Origin: UBA4660 sp002405435
GTDB lineage: Bacteria > Bacteroidota > Bacteroidia > Flavobacteriales_D > Sanyastnellaceae
Length of the DNA stretch: 64,000 nt
Assembly (NCBI GenBank): GCA_036747335.1
Contig: DAIOCL010000002.1
Coordinates: 21,632 to 85,631, forward strand
Direction: 5' to 3'
Positions 43,519 to 51,744 of this stretch are shown piece by piece. The position numbers and the translations under genes were made by a program. Each line of letters opens with the position of its first letter. The first letter of the stretch is position 1. The notes below the pieces were generated by a model that saw only the letters and a program-made list of their open reading frames with translations, did not search any database and was not told where the DNA came from.

Positions 43519-44546
43519 AAAAACAACGCCACAAAATGGATTCGCGCCGCGACATGATTAAAGTGCTGGCAGCCCGGGGTTGCGCTTCGCTGGTGATCTT
43601 CCTCTTGCATACCGCGCCGGGTTTGTCACAGGGATGTGGCGATGCCGGTGTGTGCAGCATAGACCCAATGATGAATGGCATCAGAGATACCTCGCAGTCC
43701 TCAGGTATTTTCCGCGTGGGTGCCTCACTCGGTTTGATTTTCTATTCGACCGATGTGCCTTCGTGGGGAGAAACGACCTACCTGGTCACTGCCGTGAATC
43801 CCTATGTGGAATACAAGAGGAATCTGCTGCCCAAACTGGCCCTTACGGCGCGCATCAGCGGCGGAATACGGTCGGGTATATTCACCACAACGGGGGCTCC
43901 TTCCGACCTGATGCTCACCGCAGAGACCTCGGCCGCCGGACCGATAGCACTTTGGGCAGGCGTAAAAATCCCCTTGCAACGCGCCAACGCCGATTTTCAG
44001 CTGCGCGATCTGCCGATGATTTACCAGCCGGGCATGGGCACTGCCGATCTGATGGCGGGTGTCTCGTTTCAGCGCAACGAATATGCCCTCGGTGCCGCCG
44101 TGCAATACCCTGTAGTACAAAACAAAAACCGGTTCGACAACACCGAATGGATCTTTGCTCCTGCCATCAGTGCACAACTGACCACCTACCGCTTTCACCG
44201 GCAACCCGATCTGGTCGGCCGCTTCATGCGCACATCCCCAATCAGCACATCCCCTTACACCCTGAGCTACGGCCTCGTACCAATCTTTCACCTGGGCAAC
44301 GATGCCTTCATTAACCGTGACAATGAAAAAGAGGAGATTGAAGGTTCGTCGGGACTGACACTCAACCTCTCGATGATCTTGCGCAAGAGGCTCGACAACG
44401 GCGGATACTGGCAGGTGAATTTGGGTGCGCCTGCCCTGGCGCGCACGGTTCGTCCGGAAGGATTGCCGCAGGTGGGTCTGGTGTTCGAAATGGCTATTGC
44501 TGCCGCAAGGCAATCCCGGGCCGGCGAAAACAAGGCTCATCCATGA
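43515..44546 (+). CDS. Putative outer-membrane beta-barrel protein
   Basis: A 343-residue protein of unknown function. A basic N-terminus and hydrophobic stretch (CASLVIFLLHTAPGLSQ) form a signal peptide, followed by a mature start with paired cysteines, GCGDAGVCSID. The rest is made of amphipathic strands typical of transporter-like barrels (VGASLGLIFYSTDV, NPYVEYKRNLLPKLALTARI, YALGAAVQYPVVQNKNRFDN). The last part (PQVGLVFEMAIAAARQSRAG) extends past a plausible final strand. It begins inside the HTTM-like stop (ATGA), so the three genes form one unit spanning inner membrane, periplasm and outer membrane. Confidence 0.72.
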   Translation: MKKQRHKMDSRRDMIKVLAARGCASLVIFLLHTAPGLSQGCGDAGVCSIDPMMNGIRDTSQSSGIFRVGASLGLIFYSTDVPSWGETTYLVTAVNPYVEYKRNLLPKLALTARISGGIRSGIFTTTGAPSDLMLTAETSAAGPIALWAGVKIPLQRANADFQLRDLPMIYQPGMGTADLMAGVSFQRNEYALGAAVQYPVVQNKNRFDNTEWIFAPAISAQLTTYRFHRQPDLVGRFMRTSPISTSPYTLSYGLVPIFHLGNDAFINRDNEKEEIEGSSGLTLNLSMILRKRLDNGGYWQVNLGAPALARTVRPEGLPQVGLVFEMAIAAARQSRAGENKAHP

Positions 44547-44579
44547 ACCCGCATTCCAGTGGATTGTACCGGACCTGCC

Positions 44580-47015
44580 ATGAGAGTACGTTTATTTCTC
44601 TGTTTACTGTGCTTTCACACATTGTGGATCCATGCGCAATTGTGTGGCTATGACTATCAGCATCTTTTTGTGCTAGACATCCGGCACAGGGGGGAAGACA
44701 AACAGGCTGCTGACATTGAAGCATGGCTCGTGAATGAAGACGGTATTGCCTGGGAACACAGTGTATGGAACAAAAAAACCGGAAATACCCGGCGAGAGCG
44801 CCTGCGCATTTTACCTGCCGAAAAAGTGAGGCAGAACGGACGCATTGAATTTCCCAATACACGCGGCTACTATGTGGTGATAGTAACAGCTTATGGACCA
44901 CGGGAACCGAATCCGCCGGTTTACATCGCGCGTATTGTCAGCGATGGCGACACCCTTGATGTGCGTCTTCCCTATGAGAAGTCATTGAACATTTGCCAGA
45001 ATAATCTCGCCTGTTCCGGAAAATTCTGCAACCAGGAGCCCATGGTACACGAAGACGGAACTCCGTTTGAGCCGTTTGCCATAGTATTGGAAGATCCGGT
45101 TGTAACCATGACCCGCTTGCGCGTAAAACTTGACAGACAGATTGTGAAATATGATGTCGACACGGCTCTTGTGCGTAACGACTGGGATTCACCACATGAA
45201 CCTAACTACCACACTCAATATACACTGCGGCAGGTGCGCATTCTGCATCACGGGAGTCTTGAAGAAATTCAACGACTCGTTCCTTCGCGGATCCATCCCT
45301 TCAACACCTTCAAGACCAGTGTCAGACGGGTAGATGTGTTTGGCGACAATCCGGAAGGGTTTGAAGACTTTGTGATTACGACAAATAAGGTGCGCAATAC
45401 ATCGGGTTCTGTGGATGAATATAATGACTACTTCATGTTCAATGAAGCAACGGGATTGTATGAACGTGATGCGATGCTGAGCGATTATCCCAATGTACAA
45501 ATACCTGATGTCAACGGGCCTGCCATAAGGCTGGAAACCACACGAACTGAAGATGCCGACGTTACGCGTCAATATGATCTTGTGGAGGGTGCATGGAAAG
45601 AAACCCATGTGCATTCAAGCCCCTTTTACGTTCCGGGAACACCAACCATTACGGAAGTTTCATTCAAGGATTGTATCTCCTTCGCTGAAGACCAGGTCAA
45701 GTGGTTACCGGTGATGGTGGGTGCCGGATATACAAAAGCGAGAGACACGGTGATCTTTTACAGCAGGTGCGGAGAACTTCTAAAAATCCGCAATATGAGT
45801 CCGGAAAGGGAGGGCTTGCTGATGCACCCGGCTGAGCGTGGCAAAGAATTCAAAAACAATGCGTGTTTCGAATGGGCACAATACATTGAACCCGCCACCC
45901 TTCAGCGATGCGAAAAGGCGATTGTGCTTGGCTGTGAACACGAAGGTACCACCACCCTAACACTGCGGTATTTTGCTGCTGGGAGCGAAACGGCCATCAA
46001 AGACGAGCGAACCGGTAAGGTTGTTTGTTACCGGTCTTCGTATCAGCATGGCACGACCGCCTCGGAGTTGTGGGTTGATGAAGAAGGGTATCCGGTGGAA
46101 TCAGGTGAGATATGGGTGCTTACAGGCGAACGCATTGGTATATGGCATGGATATCAGCGCAACACCTGGAAAGAATCAACGACTTCATACGGCAAGTCGT
46201 TTTCACTGATGATACCAAACGCAGACAGTACCAACATAACCGTTGAAGCACGGACCAATGGCCACTGGAAACCTGTTCCCTGTGTTGCTCAATATATGTC
46301 ATGGAGCATTCGGATTGCACCCGGAACCGATAGCCTTCGTGTGGTGCAGGGCAACAGAACAGGGGGTACACAGATTGATTATACGTCTTTGCCAGACGCA
46401 GCATTCGGTCAGGTGTATTTGTTTCGTTCCGGACAGGCATACATCAATTCCATGGGAACCCGTATGCCCATTGCCTACGAAGAAACCAGGTATATCATAC
46501 AATGGGAGTGGAGTGAATTCAACCGACCGCTTTTCATTGCAGAAGATATGGAAGCCGCCATAGCGTTGCTGCAGTCGCGTTATCCCTCTCTGGTATTTCA
46601 GCGCTGGAAGCCGCAGTCAAATTTCTACGTTGTCGACCTGAGCAGCGAATCCGTGAATCGGCACAGCGCGTTGCGCAAGGCATTGTTGGAGGAGAAACTG
46701 ATTCAATACCTAAGCGTTGAGCTCCTGGTGTCTGATCCGCCGACAACTGCCATGGGATATCTCAGGGCCGCGTTTTATCCCCGGCCTGGCGTCAGTCAAG
46801 AAGAACTTACAGCCCTTTTGGCCACCTATGGATTTAGCGTAGTGAGCGGCTTCGGAATGGACGGCAGCATCTCGGCAACCTGCAGGTCCGGTGTGTTCGA
46901 CCGCACCATCGTAGCGACCTTGAATGCCTTGTCTGCTGAACCTCTGATAAAGTATGTCGCTCCTGAAATCAGTTATGGGATTGACGCGACGCCCGATATA
47001 AACCAGAAAGAATAA
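44580..47015 (+). CDS. Orphan secreted protein with prodomain-like C-terminal modules
   Basis: An 811-residue secreted protein I do not recognise. The ATG at 44580 opens a signal peptide (MRVRLFLCLLCFHTLWIHAQ). The first ~150 residues are beta-rich with a Cys cluster (NICQNNLACSGKFC). Around residues 475-530 there is a G-x-W pattern reminiscent of MORN-like YwqK repeats (GEIWVLTGERIGIWHGY). Residues ~650-722 and ~724-800 look like two copies of the I9/subtilase-prodomain fold (SLVFQRWKPQSNFYVVDLS; YGFSVVSGFGMDGSISATC), but no protease domain follows. Base composition is clearly lower in GC than in the upstream genes (24 of 60 bases at 45361-45420). Confidence 0.65.
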   Translation: MRVRLFLCLLCFHTLWIHAQLCGYDYQHLFVLDIRHRGEDKQAADIEAWLVNEDGIAWEHSVWNKKTGNTRRERLRILPAEKVRQNGRIEFPNTRGYYVVIVTAYGPREPNPPVYIARIVSDGDTLDVRLPYEKSLNICQNNLACSGKFCNQEPMVHEDGTPFEPFAIVLEDPVVTMTRLRVKLDRQIVKYDVDTALVRNDWDSPHEPNYHTQYTLRQVRILHHGSLEEIQRLVPSRIHPFNTFKTSVRRVDVFGDNPEGFEDFVITTNKVRNTSGSVDEYNDYFMFNEATGLYERDAMLSDYPNVQIPDVNGPAIRLETTRTEDADVTRQYDLVEGAWKETHVHSSPFYVPGTPTITEVSFKDCISFAEDQVKWLPVMVGAGYTKARDTVIFYSRCGELLKIRNMSPEREGLLMHPAERGKEFKNNACFEWAQYIEPATLQRCEKAIVLGCEHEGTTTLTLRYFAAGSETAIKDERTGKVVCYRSSYQHGTTASELWVDEEGYPVESGEIWVLTGERIGIWHGYQRNTWKESTTSYGKSFSLMIPNADSTNITVEARTNGHWKPVPCVAQYMSWSIRIAPGTDSLRVVQGNRTGGTQIDYTSLPDAAFGQVYLFRSGQAYINSMGTRMPIAYEETRYIIQWEWSEFNRPLFIAEDMEAAIALLQSRYPSLVFQRWKPQSNFYVVDLSSESVNRHSALRKALLEEKLIQYLSVELLVSDPPTTAMGYLRAAFYPRPGVSQEELTALLATYGFSVVSGFGMDGSISATCRSGVFDRTIVATLNALSAEPLIKYVAPEISYGIDATPDINQKE

Positions 47016-47130
47016 ACCGAACTGCCATGGACCGGCCGGCACCGATGGCCTCTGCCAAGCCCTTGTACCCACGCAACATTACGACCCGCAATTTCCCTGA
47101 TTGCCACAAATCCCAGTCATGGGAATGCTT

Positions 47131-47319
47131 GCCCGCGTCACCACCGGCTTCGCGGTTTCCCGAACTCAGCCATTCGCAAACGGCTGCAAACGGCTCAAGG
47201 CTCCACCCATGCGGCAAATGAGGAGCACCTTCTTTCGAAAATGGATGGGCGCTTGCACATATATAGGTTGTAGAGACAGCAACACTGCAACGCGATATCC
47301 GTTGTGGCGATTTATACAT
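47131..47319 (-). pseudogene. Decayed duplicate of the N-terminus of the nearby AraC-family gene
   Basis: About 190 bases align collinearly with the 5' end of the intact AraC gene (49287-49478). Shared blocks, in the same order and spacing, are GCCCGCGT, CTTCGCGGTTT, TCAGCCATTC and the 17-base CTGCAACGCGATATCCG. A two-base difference between the last two blocks shifts the frame, so the same DNA reads QRISRC here and ADIALQ in the intact gene. In frame further on, APHLPHGWSLE and CEWLSSGNRE match PPHLHHEWSLS and CEWLTTENRE. The copy stops after about 60 codons, before the DNA-binding domain. It is a non-functional remnant. Confidence 0.8.
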
Positions 47320-47435
47320 CCGTATAGTTTCCATGTACCAAACGTCTTCCTTGACGCCCCGCCTGCCGATAGTTGAAATATACCTCCCCGGTACAGAGAA
47401 TTCGCATCAGGGATAGGCCACCTTAGTCGCTTCCC
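47320..47435. other. Gene-free stretch after the AraC remnant
   Basis: I see no reading frame, hairpin or repeat of note between the remnant and the stop of the metallo-beta-lactamase-fold gene. The other side of the remnant (47016-47130) is also without a recognisable gene. Confidence 0.4.
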
Positions 47436-48605
47436 CTAATGTCCTGTCTGTTCCTTCCGGTTCTTTTCCCAGACTTCCATTCCTCCATCGTACTCCTCAT
47501 CATGCCCCAGCAGCACAATCGACATTCGCCTTGCACTGTCGACGTCTCCGGCAAAATAGTACGCTTCTCCGAGGGTGTCGATAAAGTCAAGGATCCCCGG
47601 ATAATAGAGATTAAGGAGCTGGGCGAATACAACGGCCCGATCATAATCCCCATCCTCGATAAACTCGTAGACCAATCCGTTGAGCATCCCGGGGCCGAGT
47701 CTCATGGCCGCGAATTCATCCAACACCTGGTCCATACGCTGACGCAGCCGGTCGATCGGCATCTTTACATATGGCTTAAGGGCCTCTTGAGGCGACCGGC
47801 CTGACTCAATGTAGGCTGCTACATCGGCGTAATTGTAAATGCCCGGCTGAAAAGCACGATGAACGAAATCCTCCCTCCCTAGCCGGATAATTTTTTCTAC
47901 GTCAAGTTTTTTCGCCGCAATAACACGCCTTACATCGATGAGCCGGCTCCCGTATATGTGAGGGCCTTGCTGGCCCAGATCGCTTTGGCCGACAGCCGTC
48001 ATGCACGAAGCGTGCAGATATTTCTGCCGGGTGAGGTAAAAGAACAGGTAATCTGTAGTCGGCTTGTTGCTATAGGTACTATCGAGGTACAATACCTCAA
48101 TCGGGAATTCAGACCGCTCCAGCAGCAGCGTGTCTGCTGCAACAAAGATGATTTTATCCCCGAGGCCAGGCAGTTTTTCTTTCGCAACCAAATCATGGGC
48201 AACGGCATAGTCCCAGTTTTTCCTCGTGGTAATAATCCTGGTGCCTTCATCCGTGAATGGGGTAACGCCTGAAAGGCTGTGCTGATGCCAGTGCGAACTG
48301 AGTATATACCGAATAGGCTTACGGTTAAAATGCTCGCGCAAAAACTCACGGTAACGGGTGGCCCGGCCGGCATCTTCTTCGAGATGTTCTGTCTTGCTGC
48401 CGCCTTCATCCACCATCGGCATTTCTATCACCACCAGAAAATCATTATACTCTATCACCGTAGACTGCGAGCCATGAATACTGTCCATCACCACGAAAGA
48501 AATCTCCGGTGAATACTGCTGAAGCAAAAAACTATCTTCAGGTTGACCGAAGGCCAGTAATGTGCTGCCGATGCATGCCTTCCATAAGACTATGTGCTTT
48601 TTCAT
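47436..48605 (-). CDS. Exported metallo-beta-lactamase-fold protein with altered metal motif
   Basis: A 389-residue protein with a short signal peptide (MKKHIVLWKACIGSTLLAFGQ). The fold is suggested by EYNDFLVVIEMP, a linker rich in charged residues, and RYILSSHWHQHSLSGV near residue 103, the place of the HxHxDH zinc motif. Here it reads H-W-H-Q-H-S: the Asp is His and the last His is Ser, so canonical dinuclear zinc binding is doubtful. A later part has DTLLLERSEFPIEVLYLD and YLHASCM as in B3-like relatives. The last ~100 residues are helical and TPR-like (GDYDRAVVFAQLLNLYYPG, LGEAYYFAGDVDSARRM). It lies directly downstream of the AraC gene. Confidence 0.72.
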   Translation of the reverse strand: MKKHIVLWKACIGSTLLAFGQPEDSFLLQQYSPEISFVVMDSIHGSQSTVIEYNDFLVVIEMPMVDEGGSKTEHLEEDAGRATRYREFLREHFNRKPIRYILSSHWHQHSLSGVTPFTDEGTRIITTRKNWDYAVAHDLVAKEKLPGLGDKIIFVAADTLLLERSEFPIEVLYLDSTYSNKPTTDYLFFYLTRQKYLHASCMTAVGQSDLGQQGPHIYGSRLIDVRRVIAAKKLDVEKIIRLGREDFVHRAFQPGIYNYADVAAYIESGRSPQEALKPYVKMPIDRLRQRMDQVLDEFAAMRLGPGMLNGLVYEFIEDGDYDRAVVFAQLLNLYYPGILDFIDTLGEAYYFAGDVDSARRMSIVLLGHDEEYDGGMEVWEKNRKEQTGH

Positions 48606-48621
48606 CTTCTGATTTTTTGCG

Positions 48622-48629
48622 CAAAACTA
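48622..48629 (-). promoter_or_regulatory. -7 promoter box (TAGTTTTG)
   Basis: A TAnnTTTG match on the minus strand 16 bases before the ATG of the metallo-beta-lactamase-fold gene; it overlaps the AraC stop region, so this gene may be expressed on its own. Confidence 0.45.
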
Positions 48630-49478
48630 TCCCGGCACATTTGCCTTGTCTTGTAAAATATTGCACCGTGCCTTGTAGGCGCCCGGCGTTATTCCCACAT
48701 ATTTACCAAACACATGGGTGAAGTGGCTTTGGTCATAAAACCCACTTTCGAGGGCCACTTCTGTAAGGGAGTCATTTTCCATCAACCGCTTTTTCGAAGC
48801 TTCTACCCGTAGAGCCATGATATAGTCTTGCGGAGTTAGCCCTGTGACAGCCCTGAACCGGCGAAGGAATGCGTATTTATTTTGTGCGTACATTAACGAA
48901 AGATGTTCCAGGGTATGTTTCTCGCGAAAACGTGTTTGGAGGTAGTGCATACAATCGGCGTATATACTGTCAGCCTGCGCTGCAGTTTCCCGCACACCGC
49001 CAGACGACACAGCGTTTTTAAGCACGGCCGCACAAAGCGTTTGTACCGCACTTTCCTGCAGCGCGCCTGAAACCGTTCCATCCGCGATGCCTTTAAACCA
49101 CTGAACCAGAGCGGGGTCATAGGCAATGTGACAGCCCACACGCCTCAACGTGGCACTGTCGATGCCGTGCCGGCGGGCGATAAACTCCATGGCCTGAGGA
49201 TTGATGTAGAGCGAGCCGTACTGCCAGTATGAGCCCGGATTGCCCCGGTTGGCATGAATCACGTCCGGAGGAATGAGCACCAGTGAGCCCGCGTGCAGCG
49301 ACACTTCGCGGTTTTCTGTTGTCAGCCATTCACACCCGGTTTCAATCAGCGAAAGACTCCACTCATGGTGTAAGTGCGGCGGAAACTGCTTGTCGACAAA
49401 TGTTCCGCGCTTGTGCAGTATTCCGTCAAAGAGGTTGAAGCGCTGCAACGCGATATCCGCTGTGGCTGATTTACCCAT
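48627..49478 (-). CDS. AraC family transcriptional regulator
   Basis: A 283-residue regulator. The N-terminal ~110 residues form a cupin-type sensor (FPPHLHHEWSLSLIETG with the His-rich strand, SLVLIPPDVIHANRG). The C-terminal ~100 residues are the two helix-turn-helix AraC domain (LEHLSLMYAQNKYAFLRRF and SLTEVALESGFYDQSHFTHV, then FGKYVGITPGAYKAR). The ligand is unknown. It is followed at 21 bases by the metallo-beta-lactamase-fold gene, a likely target. A frameshifted copy of its N-terminal part lies on the far side of that gene. Confidence 0.92.
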   Translation of the reverse strand: MGKSATADIALQRFNLFDGILHKRGTFVDKQFPPHLHHEWSLSLIETGCEWLTTENREVSLHAGSLVLIPPDVIHANRGNPGSYWQYGSLYINPQAMEFIARRHGIDSATLRRVGCHIAYDPALVQWFKGIADGTVSGALQESAVQTLCAAVLKNAVSSGGVRETAAQADSIYADCMHYLQTRFREKHTLEHLSLMYAQNKYAFLRRFRAVTGLTPQDYIMALRVEASKKRLMENDSLTEVALESGFYDQSHFTHVFGKYVGITPGAYKARCNILQDKANVPG

Positions 49479-49656
49479 CTGTAACAGTTGAATGCGCGGG
49501 AAGTATTTCGTGCCATAGCCACGGAGTTCTTTGCCCCGTGTTATTCCTGCGCGCAGCAGTAAAATTAGGCGCCCCCCTGCGACCCGAACGAGTCTTTAGG
49601 ATATCATTAGGAAAGCCGACATCTACCGGCACAGAGGCCGCTGTCTGGTGTGCACA

Positions 49657-50625
49657 TTATGCCGCCGTCAGCACCACGTAGAGCAACCAGCCGAGCATCA
49701 TGGAAACGAACAAACCCGCCTGGAGCACCAACACCAGCGAAGCCTTGAGAATACCAGGCCAAAGGCGCGGCCGGTACACGGCAAAGTAAGACCGGAAATA
49801 ATAGAGCGGGAGGCCCAGCGCCACGGAGAGCAAGAGCACGATATTGGCGACGTGCCTGACCCCTTCAGGAAGCGGGGCACACAAAATTCCCAGCAGCCAG
49901 GTCAGCAGACAAAAAAGCAGGATGAAACTGAAATAGTGCAGGGTGAAAATCGCATGGTCGTAATACCAGCGGTTACTCCGCCGATGAAACAACAACAAGA
50001 CCAGCGCAAAGACCGGCATAAAGAAAATCAGGAACTTCGGAAAACTTGCGTTCAGGGTGCCTTTCATTTTTTCCCTTCGCACCTCATCGGGGTAGCGAAA
50101 CCATGCGTTGATCCGCTTGTCCATCCAAATTTCAATCTGGCTCAGCCGCTCAGCTTCCGGCAATGCCGCATTGGCAGAGTCTATGGCTTCCGGGCTTGAA
50201 TATTTACCCTCCATTAACAGGGTCAGGCGATCTTCATCGACTCCGAACACAATAGCCCTGTCGTTTTCAGCAAGCCCGTGCAATTCATCTTTCCGATCTG
50301 TCAGGAGTGCCTGATCTTTCCGCGCCGGAACAATGAACGTGATAAAGGACAGGAATATATACAAGCGCACCGGAGAAAAGAAGCTGTTGCGTTTCCCGGC
50401 GAGGTACTGTACGCTCAGATAGCCCGGTCTGAAAACCAGGTATTTCATGCTCTTCCAAAACTTGCCTTCGTAATGGGTGAGGTCTTCAAAAAAATGCAGC
50501 ACCAGTGTGCCCGCACTTTGACGCGTATTGACATTCTCCTGCCCGCATTCGGGACAGAAGCGCGCCTGCACGAAGGCGCCGCAATTCTCACAAGTCTTGT
50601 CTGCGCGTAGGAGTCGTTGGCTCAT
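49657..50625 (-). CDS. DUF3667 domain-containing membrane protein
   Basis: A 322-residue protein of a Bacteroidota family. It starts with a zinc-ribbon (CENCGAFVQARFCPECGQ, residues ~13-30), then the DUF3667 signature (HFFEDLTHYEGKFWKSMKYL, FRPGYLSVQYLAGKR, SPVRLYIFLSF). The C-terminal half has five membrane helices (FLIFFMPVFALVLLLFHRRS, LLFCLLTWLLGILCAPL, SLVLVLQAGLFVSMMLGWLL). Function is unknown. An AACATTTG sequence eight bases before the ATG could be its promoter box. It stands alone between the AraC locus and moxR. Confidence 0.88.
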   Translation of the reverse strand: MSQRLLRADKTCENCGAFVQARFCPECGQENVNTRQSAGTLVLHFFEDLTHYEGKFWKSMKYLVFRPGYLSVQYLAGKRNSFFSPVRLYIFLSFITFIVPARKDQALLTDRKDELHGLAENDRAIVFGVDEDRLTLLMEGKYSSPEAIDSANAALPEAERLSQIEIWMDKRINAWFRYPDEVRREKMKGTLNASFPKFLIFFMPVFALVLLLFHRRSNRWYYDHAIFTLHYFSFILLFCLLTWLLGILCAPLPEGVRHVANIVLLLSVALGLPLYYFRSYFAVYRPRLWPGILKASLVLVLQAGLFVSMMLGWLLYVVLTAA

Positions 50626-50722
50626 GACGGAAGCAAATGTTGCACATCAACCGCGTTTTTCAGCCGACGGAGCCAACAAAATGTGCCCGCTGCTTTTTCC
50701 GGGGCCGTCGGAAAACGTCGGG

Positions 50723-51694
50723 TCACAGCAACCCTGAAACGAGTTTTTCGACGGTATATCCCTCGGCTTCTGCCTTGTAATTGCGCACAATCCGGTGGCG
50801 AAGGATGGGAAGGGCAACGGCCCTCACGTCTTCAATGTCGGGGCTGTATTTGCCTTCGAGGGCGGCATGGCACTTGGCTCCGATAATCAGGTACTGCGAG
50901 GCGCGCGGACCTGCGCCCCAGGAGAGGAAGCTGTTGACCGTGTCGGTCGCTTCGCTGGTTCCGGGCCGTGTTTTGGCGGCAAGGCGCACTGCATATTCCA
51001 CCACATTATCGGCCACGGGCATCTTGCGTATCAGTTGCTGGTAGAAGGTTATTTCCTGACCGCTGATTACCGGCACCGGTGTAGCCTCGCGGTTCGAGGT
51101 TGTTTACTTAACAATTTCCATTTCTTCAGCAAACGATGGTTTATCCACCCAGATGTTAAACATGAAGCGGTCAAGTTGCGCCTCGGGCAGCGGATAAGTT
51201 CCCTCCTGTTCGATGGGGTTTTGTGTAGCCAAAACAAAAAAGGGTGCGGGTAGCGGATATACATGCCCGGCAGCAGTTACCCGGCGCTCCTGCATCGCCT
51301 CGAGCAGTGCACTCTGGGTTTTCGGGGGCGTACGGTTGATCTCGTCTGCCAGGATGATGTTGGAAAACAAGGGGCCTTTAACAAACTTGAAGTGGCGGCT
51401 TTCGTCAAGGATTTCCGAGCCCACAATGTCGCTGGGCATTAGGTCTGGTGTAAACTGGATGCGGTTAAACGACAGCCCCAGCGATTGTGCGATGGTATTC
51501 ACCAGCAGTGTTTTCGCCAGTCCGGGCACGCCCACCAGCAGGCAGTGTCCGTTACCGAATATGGAGATCAGCGAAAAGCGGATCACTTCGTCCTGGCCTA
51601 CGATCACCTTGCGGATTTCTTTGCGCAGCTCAGCGTATTTCACCTTGAGTGAATCCAGTGCTTCGGCATCGTTCTTAAAATTCATTTCAGACAT
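50723..51694 (-). pseudogene. MoxR-family AAA+ ATPase interrupted by one in-frame TAA
   Basis: Codons 1-196 encode a normal MoxR ATPase core: Walker A GVPGLAKT (55-62), Walker B IILADE (113-118), sensor 1 ATQN (156-159) and the arginine finger in LDRF. Codon 197 is TAA (51104-51106). The same frame then continues without any other defect to the natural end at 50723, and codes for the expected lid domain (TTSNREATPVPVISGQE, ADNVVEYAVRLA, SWGAGPRASQYLIIGAK). The total of 323 codons is the usual MoxR length. MoxR proteins act as chaperone-like ATPases with VWA partners. A GTG at 51076 could restart translation of the lid. Confidence 0.85.
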
Positions 51695-51721
51695 AGTTTT
51701 TTACTCCGTTTATCGGGAATG

Positions 51722-51729
51722 CGAAAATA
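51722..51729 (-). promoter_or_regulatory. -7 promoter box (TATTTTCG) of moxR
   Basis: A TAnnTTCG match on the minus strand 27 bases before the moxR ATG, in the 50-base gap after the prolyl-isomerase gene. Confidence 0.45.
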
Positions 51730-51744
51730 GGCCACAATAGGGCA

